DNA of 17,801 nt from DASZZX01 sp036260415 (GTDB lineage: Bacteria > Actinomycetota > Nitriliruptoria > Nitriliruptorales > JAHWKO01). The stretch covers positions 1 to 17,801 of the forward strand of contig DASZZX010000285.1 of the NCBI GenBank assembly GCA_036260415.1. The letters run 5' to 3'. This document shows, piece after piece, positions 1-6,317 of this stretch; positions within the stretch are counted from its first letter, which is position 1; every line of letters begins with the position of its first letter. The position numbers and the translations under genes are program-made. The notes under the pieces were generated by a model, which saw only the letters and a program-made list of their open reading frames with translations, searched no databases and was not told the origin of the DNA.

Positions 1-184
1 GGCCGGCGCCCACTTCCATCACGGTGTCGGTGGAGGTCACGCCTGCGTCCCGCACGATCTTGCGCACGGTGTTGGGATCGACCACGAAGTTCTGCCCGGC
101 CGTCCTCCGCGGCGACAGACCGTGCCGCTGCAACAGCCGCCGCACGTCAGCGGGGGTGAGAAGCTCGTGGGGGGTTGGCGGCAC
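1..184 (-). CDS. rsmA: 16S rRNA dimethyladenosine methyltransferase RsmA/KsgA, N-terminal part (runs off left edge)
   Basis: RsmA dimethylates two adjacent adenines near the 3' end of 16S rRNA during small-subunit maturation, using S-adenosylmethionine. Only about 61 N-terminal codons are present. They read in order: a helical lead (LLTPADVRRLLQRHG), the RNA-binding signature AGQNFVVDPNTVRKIV, and the start of SAM motif I (VMEVGAG), which is cut by the window edge. The GQNF-x-x-DP-N pattern is diagnostic of the family. I chose the GTG at 184 because it puts the signature about 25 residues in, as usual, and because TACCCT lies 6 nt upstream, which fits leaderless transcription; no Shine-Dalgarno is visible. 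An in-frame GTG at 226 is an alternative. The gene follows tatD on the same strand, a very common pairing. Confidence 0.9.
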   Translation of the reverse strand, partial: MPPTPHELLTPADVRRLLQRHGLSPRRTAGQNFVVDPNTVRKIVRDAGVTSTDTVMEVGAG

Positions 185-190
185 GCGGGA

Positions 191-196
191 AGGGTA
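191..196 (-). promoter_or_regulatory. candidate -10 element for leaderless rsmA
   Basis: TACCCT on the minus strand matches the actinobacterial TANNNT -10 pattern. It sits 6 nt before the GTG at 184, so transcription could begin at the start codon itself. No convincing -35 was found. It lies between tatD and rsmA, so rsmA may be transcribed both from here and by read-through. Confidence 0.35.
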
Positions 197-239
197 GGCG
201 CTGCTCGCCGCGCCCCGCGCCGGCACGGGTCGCAGTGCG

Positions 240-1025
240 TCAGTCGATGACGTCGCCGCCCGGCAGCGCGAACGCCTGCCGGGCGTTGGCCACGGTCGCG
301 GCCGCGATCTCCTCCAGCTGCAGACCCTTGACGTCGGCCAGGCACGCCGCGACCTGCGCCACGTTGGCCGGTTCATTGGGGCTGCCGCGGTGCGGATGGG
401 GGGTCAGGAACGGGCTGTCGGTCTCGGTCAGCAGCTGGTCCAGCGGGGTGACCGCAGCGGCGTCACGCAGGACGGGAGCGTTCTTGAACGTGACGTTGCC
501 GGCGAAGGACAGGAAGTAGCCGGCCGCTGAACAGCGTTCGGCGAGCGACGCGTCGCCGGAGAAGCAGTGCAGCACGACCCGCGCGGGCGGACCCTCCTCC
601 TCGAGGATGGCGAGCGTGTCGGCCCAGGCGTCGCGGCAGTGCACCACCAGGGTCTTGCCGGTCGCCTTCGCCAACTCGATGTGCCGCCGGTACGCCGCGC
701 GCTGGCGGTCGGGCGGTGCCCAGTCGCGGTAGTAGTCGAGCCCGGTCTCGCCGACCCCCACCACGCGTTGCTGCATGGCGAGTTGCTCGATGCGCCCGAG
801 GACCTGCGGGGTCGCCTCCATCGCGTCGTTGGGGTGGACACCCACGGTCGCCCACACCCCGTCGTGGCGGCCGGCGGTCTGCACCGCCTCGGTGGACGAC
901 GCCAGATCGGTTCCCACGGTGACGAGGATCATCACACCGTGCTGGCGGGCCCGCTCGATCTGCTCCGCGGGGCGCATCTGCTCGTGGTGGTCGAGATGGC
1001 AGTGCGTGTCCGCGTACTCGGCCAA
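240..1025 (-). CDS. tatD: TatD-family metal-dependent hydrolase (DNase)
   Basis: Cytosolic TIM-barrel hydrolase of the TatD family; members act as Mg-dependent 3'-5' exonucleases in DNA repair or degradation. The 261-residue product is the usual family length. Visible metal and active-site residues are H8 and H10 (DTHCHLD), E93 (GETGLDYY), H129 (VVHCRDA), H153 (LHCFSG) and D203 (TETDSPFL). The frame stays open upstream as far as 1334, but that extension is Arg/Gly-rich, lacks family similarity and overlaps the next gene. The TTG at 1025 is therefore preferred; it has GAGG 8 nt upstream and places DTHCH at residue 6, as in homologues. The gene belongs to the conserved metG-tatD-rsmA neighbourhood, although here a sigma-factor pair separates it from metG. 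Confidence 0.92.
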   Translation of the reverse strand: MAEYADTHCHLDHHEQMRPAEQIERARQHGVMILVTVGTDLASSTEAVQTAGRHDGVWATVGVHPNDAMEATPQVLGRIEQLAMQQRVVGVGETGLDYYRDWAPPDRQRAAYRRHIELAKATGKTLVVHCRDAWADTLAILEEEGPPARVVLHCFSGDASLAERCSAAGYFLSFAGNVTFKNAPVLRDAAAVTPLDQLLTETDSPFLTPHPHRGSPNEPANVAQVAACLADVKGLQLEEIAAATVANARQAFALPGGDVID

Positions 1026-1210
1026 GGCTGGGTCCTCGTCGCCGCGTCGGGGACCGGGTCGCCGCCAAGGGACGCCGGGTCGCTCCCCCGTCGACCGACC
1101 GGCGCCTGCCCGCCCGGGACGGGCCCACAGGGAGCCTAGCAGCGGGCCACGGACGCCCCGGTGCCGTCGCGCCTGCGACCGTCGTGGAGCTGCCACACCC
1201 GGCAGGCGGC

Positions 1211-2485
1211 CTACCGCAGGTGGTCGGCGTACCACACGGTTCCGTCGAGCGGGCGCACGGCGCCCTCCCGCCTGAGCAGCCAGGCGCGACCGTCGGCGCC
1301 CACCAGCACCTCGTCGCCGTGGGCAGTCATCCATACCGACGTGAGATCACGGGTGCGCTGCAGCTCGTCGGGCAGCGGCAGTTCGACGCCTTCGGGGTCG
1401 CCGGCGACCACCGCCAGCCGAACGGCCGTCCCAGCCGGGTCGCCGCCCGTGACCTCCAGGAGGTAGCGGGGCGCCGACTCGTCCGGCCGGTCCCGGGCGC
1501 CGACCGCCCAGTCCACCATCGCTGCGTCGGAGGTGCGGACCTCCCCAGTCGACAGCGCCCCGTCCGACCCGCGGGCGACGTCGAGCGTGTGCAGGTGCGG
1601 GAGGTCGTCGGTCACCTGCACGATCCCGGCGCGCTCCTCGCCGTCACCGGCCAGCCACAGCCAGTCCTGCAGCCGCAGCCGCGCCCCATCCGCGAGCGGA
1701 TCCAGCGACCACTCGGCGTTGTCGTCGGCGGTGCGTCCGGTACCCGGGCCGGCCAAGCTCCATCCGATGGTGCGCAGCACCGGTGCGGCGGGCGGGGACT
1801 GCCCGGCGGGCCCGTCCTCCAACCATGCCAGGTGACGTCCGTCGGGCGACCACACGGGGGCGGGCACGGACCCGCCGACCGCGCGGTTGCGCACGTTGTA
1901 GGGGTCGGGGAACGTCAACGGACCCGACACGCTGGTGTCCGTTCCCTCGCGCGTGCGCCGCAGCCAGCGCAGGTCGTACATCCCCTGCGACTCGGTCAGC
2001 AGCACGAGCGTCAGGTCGTCGGGGGTCGAGCCAGGCCGGATGGCCAGCGCCACGACGCGGGTCTCGTCTTCCTCGCCGAAGACGAGGAACGGCGCCAACG
2101 CCCCGTCGGGGCCCAGCAGGCTCAGGGATACGCCGTCGGTGACCACCGCGACCGCCGACCCGGCGACCGCACCGGCCGGCTCGCCGGCGTCCGTGGCGGG
2201 AGCCGAGGGCGATGGCCCGGTGGTGGGGTCGGTGTTCGGCGCGGTGGTCGCAGGCTCCTCGATGAACGGTGCCGGCTCGTCGGGGCGCAGCCGGTGGAGC
2301 GCTGCCGGCACCGCCACGGTCGCGATCGTGGCCGCGACGGCCAGGGCCCCCGCGCCGGCGGCCATGCGCGACCGCCGGCGCCGGTCGCGCCGGCGTCGCA
2401 CCTCCTGCCACAGTGCCGGGGCGGGCTCGATGTCCCCCGCCCGGGCGCGGAGGGTGTCGCGGACCCGCTGGTCCAGATCGTTCAT
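1211..2485 (-). CDS. membrane-anchored partner of the ECF sigma factor (probable anti-sigma-like protein with WD40-like outer domain)
   Basis: The 424-residue protein has a short basic cytoplasmic N-terminus (about residues 1-40, ending in an Arg-rich stretch), one transmembrane helix (about 41-64, Ala/Val-rich), a Pro/Thr/Ser/Ala linker (about 68-105), and a large outer domain with a beta-propeller-like element (PVWSPDGRHLAWLEDG). Its ATG overlaps the sigma-factor stop as ATGA, so the two are translationally coupled. That layout is typical of SigE-family ECF sigma factors and their transmembrane partners, so control of the sigma factor is inferred. No HxxxCxxC zinc anti-sigma motif is present, so it is not a ZAS-type anti-sigma factor. 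The function of the outer domain is unknown. Confidence 0.7.
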   Translation of the reverse strand: MNDLDQRVRDTLRARAGDIEPAPALWQEVRRRRDRRRRSRMAAGAGALAVAATIATVAVPAALHRLRPDEPAPFIEEPATTAPNTDPTTGPSPSAPATDAGEPAGAVAGSAVAVVTDGVSLSLLGPDGALAPFLVFGEEDETRVVALAIRPGSTPDDLTLVLLTESQGMYDLRWLRRTREGTDTSVSGPLTFPDPYNVRNRAVGGSVPAPVWSPDGRHLAWLEDGPAGQSPPAAPVLRTIGWSLAGPGTGRTADDNAEWSLDPLADGARLRLQDWLWLAGDGEERAGIVQVTDDLPHLHTLDVARGSDGALSTGEVRTSDAAMVDWAVGARDRPDESAPRYLLEVTGGDPAGTAVRLAVVAGDPEGVELPLPDELQRTRDLTSVWMTAHGDEVLVGADGRAWLLRREGAVRPLDGTVWYADHLR

Positions 2486-3026
2486 GCCTCACCTCCGGCG
2501 GGCGACGGCCCACCCATGAGCGCGCGCAGGCGGTCCATGCCGCGCGACACCTGGGACTTGACGGTCCCCACGCTGACCCCCAGGACCTCGGCGGTCTCCG
2601 CCTCGCTGAGATCCTCGTAGTACCGCAGCACGATCGCCTCCCGCTGGCGCCTCGGCAGCCGCAGGATCGCCTGCCACACCTCGTCGTGGTCGGCGGCGTG
2701 CTCGTCGTGTTGGCGGGCACCGCGCAGGTCGCCGTGGCGGCGCTGCGCCTCGCGTACCTCCACGACGCGCCGGCGCCCGCGGCTGCGGACCTGGTTGACC
2801 ACCGCCCGTCGGAGGTACGGCCCGGGGTCGGCGACACGGCCACGCTCCCACGGACCCACACCTTGGCGAAGACCTCCGCGACGACGTCCTCCGCGACGTG
2901 GGGGTCACCGGTCAGCACCCAGGCGAGCCGCAGCGCCCGGCGGTGATGCGCCTGGAACACGTCGGCGAAGGAGGTCGCCGTGTCGGGCCGCACCCCGCGC
3001 AGGACGCTCAGCACTCCCTGGCCCAT
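2482..3026 (-). pseudogene. ECF RNA polymerase sigma factor, SigE family, with a -1 frameshift
   Basis: The N-terminal half (region 2: SFADVFQAHHRRALRLAWVL, then AEDVVAEVFAKVWVR) is in one frame. The C-terminal half (WERGRVADPGPYLRRAV, then region 4 with AILRLPRRQREAIVLRYYED, SEAETAEVLGVSVGTVKSQV) is in another. The switch lies at about 2848-2856. Adding one nucleotide there restores a continuous 181-residue protein, the normal size. The ATG at 3026 lies downstream of the candidate promoter; a GTG at 3038 is also possible. A shorter frame from a GTG at 2859 contains only the region-4 half. Either the gene is disabled or the sequence has a base-call error; the intact coupled partner gene makes an error quite plausible. 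The stop overlaps the next start as ATGA. Confidence 0.8.
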
Positions 3027-3084
3027 CTGTTCCGACACGGTCTCTGCGACGTCCGCCGGGCTCCGTGTCCCTCCACACGATCTC

Positions 3085-3109
3085 ACGCTTGGGGGGCCCG
3101 CGAGGTTGC
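3085..3109 (-). promoter_or_regulatory. candidate autoregulatory ECF sigma-factor promoter
   Basis: On the minus strand GCAACC (3109-3104) is followed after 16 nt by CGT (3087-3085). An AAC-containing -35 and a CGT -10 at 15-17 nt spacing is the classic ECF promoter shape, and ECF operons commonly drive themselves. Transcription would start near 3077, about 50 nt ahead of the sigma-factor ATG. It lies in the divergent gap with metG. Confidence 0.5.
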
Positions 3110-3180
3110 ACCGTCCGAGGCCGCCGGGTCACGGTGAACGACCGCGCACGGCACCCCGGTGGTGGCCCCGTCCGCAGCGG

Positions 3181-3186
3181 TAGGCT
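3181..3186 (+). promoter_or_regulatory. candidate -10 element for leaderless metG
   Basis: TAGGCT fits TANNNT and ends 7 nt before the metG ATG. No Shine-Dalgarno precedes this ATG, so a leaderless transcript is the simplest reading. The -35 region is not recognisable. Confidence 0.35.
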
Positions 3187-3193
3187 CGCCGCG

Positions 3194-4900
3194 ATGAGCA
3201 GCAGAAGCGGCGGCAAGCACGTCCTCGTGGCGGTCGCTTGGCCCTACGCCAACGGCTCGCTGCACCTGGGCCACATGGCTGGCGCCTACTTGCCGGCGGA
3301 CATCTTCGCCCGTTACCACCGGGTCGCCGGCGACCGCGTGCTGATGGTGTCGGGCAGCGATGCTCACGGCACGCCGATCACCGTCCGCGCCGACCAGGAG
3401 GGCGTCACCGCACGCGCGATCGTCGAACGTTTCCACCCGGAGTTCCTGCGCTACTGGAAGGAGTTCGGGATCTCGTTCGACCTGTTCACGACGACCATGA
3501 CCGACAACCACCGCGAGGTGGTGCACGACCTGTTCAACACCCTGCGCGAGCGCGGCTACATCGACACGCGCACGACCGAGCAGTTCTACGACCCGCAGGC
3601 CGAGCGTTTCCTCCCCGACCGTTACGTGGAGGGCACCTGCCCGCACTGCGGCTACGAGCAGGCCCGCGGCGACCAGTGCGAGAACTGCGGCCGCACGCTC
3701 GACCCCGCCGACCTGCTCACGCCCCGCAGCAAGCTCAGCGGCGCGCCCCCGGTCGTCCGCGCGACGGAGCACTACTTCGTCCTGCTGTCCAAGTTGCAGC
3801 AGCAGGTCCACGACTGGCTGCGGACGCGCGAGGGCTGGCGTCCTCACGTGATCAACTGGGCGCTGGGTTTCGTGCGGGAGGGTCTGCACGACCGCGCCAT
3901 CACCCGCGACCTCGACTGGGGTGTGCCGCTGCCACCCGGCGCCGACACGATCGGTGACGGGAAGCGCATCTACGTGTGGTTCGAGGCGGTCATCGGCTAC
4001 CTCTCGGCGTCCAAGGAGTGGGCCCGACGCCAGGGCGAGCCCGACGCCTGGAAGGCATGGTGGCAGGATCCCGACGCAGAGACCTACTACTTCATCGGTA
4101 AGGACAACATCCCCTTCCACGCCGTGTTCTGGCCCGCGTACCTGCTGGGCTACGGTGGACTGAACCTCCCCACCGACGTGCCGGCCAACCAGTACGTGAC
4201 CTTCCGCGGCGCCAAGGCCTCCAAGAGCGCGGGGGTCGGCCGATCGGTGCTCGAGTACCTCTCCGACCACCAGCCCGACGCGTTGCGCTACGCGCTCGCC
4301 GCCAACCTGCCCGAGCAGCAGGACACCGACCTGACCGACGAGGAGGTCGCGCGCCGCATCAACGACGAACTCGTGGCCACCTGGGGCAACCTCGTCCATC
4401 GCGTCGTGACCATGACGGCGCGCGACTGCGACGCGCGCGTGCCCCAGCCGGGTCGGCTCGACGACGACGACACCGCACTGCTGCGGTCGGCCGAGGAGGC
4501 TCTGGTCGAGGAGGCCGGCTTGCTCCATAGGGTGGAGCTGCGGGCGGCGCTGCGAGTGGCGATGCGCGCCGCGCAGGACACCAACGCCTACCTCAACCGC
4601 AAGGAGCCGTGGAAGACGGCCCAGCACGACCCGGCGCGGACGGCCACGACCCTGTACGTCGCCTTGAACGCCATCAACGCCGCGAAGGTCGGCCTGTACC
4701 CGTTCCTGCCGTTCTCGAGCACGATCATCCACCGCGACGTCTTCGGGTTTACCGACCCCATCGAGGCGGACGGCTGGCGCCGCGTGCCGCTCGCACCAGG
4801 CACACCCGCGCGTCCCAGCGGTCCGCTGTTCCGCAAGGTGGAGGAGGCAGCGGCCACCGTCCCGACGACCGGGCTGGACGCCGCCACCCATCGGTCCTAG
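3194..4900 (+). CDS. metG: methionyl-tRNA synthetase
   Basis: Class I aminoacyl-tRNA synthetase that charges tRNA-Met in the cytosol. The 568-residue product starts at the ATG just before the catalytic domain (VAVAWPYANGSLHLGHMAG). The HIGH signature is HLGH at 24-27. A zinc knuckle in the connective peptide has C149, C152, C162 and C165 (C-x2-C-x9-C-x2-C). The KMSKS loop is written K341-A-S-K-S. An anticodon-binding helical domain follows, including NRKEPWKTA. There is no C-terminal tRNA-binding (EMAP-like) domain, as in the shorter MetRS forms. The open frame extends upstream, but that part is low-complexity and overlaps the sigma-factor gene. The gene sits in its conserved neighbourhood with tatD, rsmI and an AbrB-like gene. 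Confidence 0.96.
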   Translation: MSSRSGGKHVLVAVAWPYANGSLHLGHMAGAYLPADIFARYHRVAGDRVLMVSGSDAHGTPITVRADQEGVTARAIVERFHPEFLRYWKEFGISFDLFTTTMTDNHREVVHDLFNTLRERGYIDTRTTEQFYDPQAERFLPDRYVEGTCPHCGYEQARGDQCENCGRTLDPADLLTPRSKLSGAPPVVRATEHYFVLLSKLQQQVHDWLRTREGWRPHVINWALGFVREGLHDRAITRDLDWGVPLPPGADTIGDGKRIYVWFEAVIGYLSASKEWARRQGEPDAWKAWWQDPDAETYYFIGKDNIPFHAVFWPAYLLGYGGLNLPTDVPANQYVTFRGAKASKSAGVGRSVLEYLSDHQPDALRYALAANLPEQQDTDLTDEEVARRINDELVATWGNLVHRVVTMTARDCDARVPQPGRLDDDDTALLRSAEEALVEEAGLLHRVELRAALRVAMRAAQDTNAYLNRKEPWKTAQHDPARTATTLYVALNAINAAKVGLYPFLPFSSTIIHRDVFGFTDPIEADGWRRVPLAPGTPARPSGPLFRKVEEAAATVPTTGLDAATHRS

Positions 4901-4963
4901 CCTCGGCCGCTCGGGGCAGGCTCATCACAGGCACTGGCGGTCGCGCACACGGAGCCCGCGAGC

Positions 4964-5437
4964 ATGAGGACCGGCATCCAGCGCAAGGTCGACGACCTCG
5001 GTCGCGTCGTGATCCCCGCAGGGATCCGCCACTCGCTGAACATCCGCGAGGGCGACGCCTTGGAGGTGCACGTGGACGGCGACCAGGTCATCCTCTCCAA
5101 ACCCACCGACCAGTGCGTGTTCTGCGGTGGCGCGGAGGAGCTCGTGGGGTTCCGCGGCAGATCAGTGTGCCGCCCGTGCATCGCGGGGGTCGGCGTCCTG
5201 GGCGACGGCATCCGCCGCGCGCAGTCAGCCGCCACACGCGTCCAGCCGAGGGGTTCCGAGGTGGGATGGCCAGCCGGGGGTCCCACCGGCCCCACGCCGG
5301 GCGTGCCCGCCCCACCGGCCGCTCGGCCCGCCGCGGAACCGCCACCGCTGCGTGCGGCGCGGTCGTGGCCGGCTGCCGCGACGGGCCCCCCAGGGGCTCA
5401 CCGCGACGAGCCGCCCTCGTCGACCACCGCCTGGTAG
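4964..5437 (+). CDS. AbrB/SpoVT-type DNA-binding regulator with a four-cysteine cluster
   Basis: Residues 4-47 form a swapped-hairpin AbrB domain (RKVDDLGRVVIPAGIR, then GDALEVHVDGDQVILSK), as in Bacillus AbrB and SpoVT. It is followed by C51-x2-C54-x14-C69-x2-C72, probably a small zinc-binding ribbon. The last ~75 residues are Pro/Ala/Gly-rich and probably disordered. GGAG lies 8 nt before the ATG. The final 40 nt overlap the end of convergent rsmI, so the tail may be a recent read-through extension. AbrB dimers or tetramers bind DNA as transition-state repressors; the targets here are unknown. In B. subtilis abrB also lies between metG and rsmI, so position supports the call. The gene is probably co-transcribed with metG (63-nt gap). 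Confidence 0.85.
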   Translation: MRTGIQRKVDDLGRVVIPAGIRHSLNIREGDALEVHVDGDQVILSKPTDQCVFCGGAEELVGFRGRSVCRPCIAGVGVLGDGIRRAQSAATRVQPRGSEVGWPAGGPTGPTPGVPAPPAARPAAEPPPLRAARSWPAAATGPPGAHRDEPPSSTTAW

Positions 5438-6285
5438 ACGTCCCGCCGGGGCACGCCGGCGTCGGCCGCCACCTGAGCGATCGCGGTCCTCTTGGACACA
5501 CCGGCCCCGACCATGCTCGCCACGGCGCCGGCGAGTTCGTCCGGTGTCGGCACGGCCCGGCGGCGCGCCGGCGCTCCCCCGACCACGAGGGTGACCTCGC
5601 CGCGCACGCTGCCCTGCGCGGCTCGCTCGGCGAGCTCACCGAGCGTGCCGCGCCACACCTCCTCGTGCAGCTTGGTCAGCTCCCGGCACAGCGCCGCCGG
5701 TCGGTCGTCGCCCAGCGCCGAGGCCAGGTCGGCCAGGTCGCCGGCAGCCCGGTGCGGTGCCACGTAGAGAACCGCCGTGCGCGGTTCCTGCGCCAGCTCC
5801 TCCAGCCTGACCCGGCGTCGACCGCCCCGACGCGGCAGGAACCCCTCGAACACGAACCGGTCCGTGGGGAGGCCCGCCACCACCAGCGCGTTCAGCAGCG
5901 CGGACGGTCCGGGGACCGCCTCGACACACAACCCCGCGTCGAGACAGGCCCGGACCAGCCGGTAGCCGGGATCGGACACGGCGGGGGTACCAGCATCGCT
6001 GACCAGCGCCACGGTCCCACCGGCGGCGATGCGCTCCAGCAACGCGGGCAGACGGGACTCCTCGTTGTGCTCGTGGTAGCTGATCTGGGGCGTGGTGGCG
6101 CCGACGTGCGCCAGCAGCCGGCCCGTCCGGCGGGTGTCCTCGGCCGCGACGAGGTCCGCGGTGCGCAGCGCCACGGCGGCGCGCTCCGAGAGGTCACCGA
6201 GGTTGCCGATCGGCGTCGCGACGACCACCAGGCGTCCGTCGCCGCGGTCGCCGGCGCGTGCGGACAGCGGGGAGGTGTCGGCCAC
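5398..6285 (-). CDS. rsmI: 16S rRNA (cytidine-1402-2'-O) methyltransferase RsmI
   Basis: SAM-dependent enzyme that 2'-O-methylates C1402 in the decoding centre of 16S rRNA. The 295-residue tetrapyrrole-methylase-fold protein shows VVATPIGNLGDLSERA near the N-terminus, AAEDTRRTGRLL, SYHEHNE, and VALVSDAGTPAVSDPGYRLV, all hallmarks of RsmI. A C-terminal helical extension (SKRTAIAQVAADAGVPRRDV) matches the usual tail. The start is a GTG without a Shine-Dalgarno but with TAGGTT 7 nt upstream, consistent with leaderless expression. The gene is divergent from pmt with only 32 nt between starts and convergent with the AbrB-like gene, overlapping it by 40 nt. Confidence 0.95.
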   Translation of the reverse strand: MADTSPLSARAGDRGDGRLVVVATPIGNLGDLSERAAVALRTADLVAAEDTRRTGRLLAHVGATTPQISYHEHNEESRLPALLERIAAGGTVALVSDAGTPAVSDPGYRLVRACLDAGLCVEAVPGPSALLNALVVAGLPTDRFVFEGFLPRRGGRRRVRLEELAQEPRTAVLYVAPHRAAGDLADLASALGDDRPAALCRELTKLHEEVWRGTLGELAERAAQGSVRGEVTLVVGGAPARRRAVPTPDELAGAVASMVGAGVSKRTAIAQVAADAGVPRRDVYQAVVDEGGSSR

Positions 6286-6292
6286 CCGGTCG

Positions 6293-6298
6293 AACCTA
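6293..6298 (-). promoter_or_regulatory. candidate -10 element for leaderless rsmI
   Basis: TAGGTT on the minus strand, 7 nt before the rsmI GTG. The whole rsmI-pmt divergent gap is 32 nt, so any -35 would overlap the pmt start. For pmt itself TACCCT (6309-6314) precedes its tandem GTG codons by 3 and 9 nt. Confidence 0.35.
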
Positions 6299-6317
6299 GC
6301 CCTCCCGCTACCCTCCC

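Noticed and set aside
1026..1334. Upstream in-frame extension of tatD on the minus strand
   Set aside because: It is Arg/Gly-rich without family similarity and overlaps the membrane protein gene. The TTG at 1025 with GAGG upstream gives the normal length.
2795..3193. Upstream in-frame extension of metG
   Set aside because: It runs antisense through the sigma-factor gene and is low-complexity; the catalytic domain starts right after the ATG at 3194.
3083..4891. 602-codon open frame antisense to metG
   Set aside because: Shadow of metG caused by GC-rich third positions; Val/Gly/Arg-rich product without known motifs.
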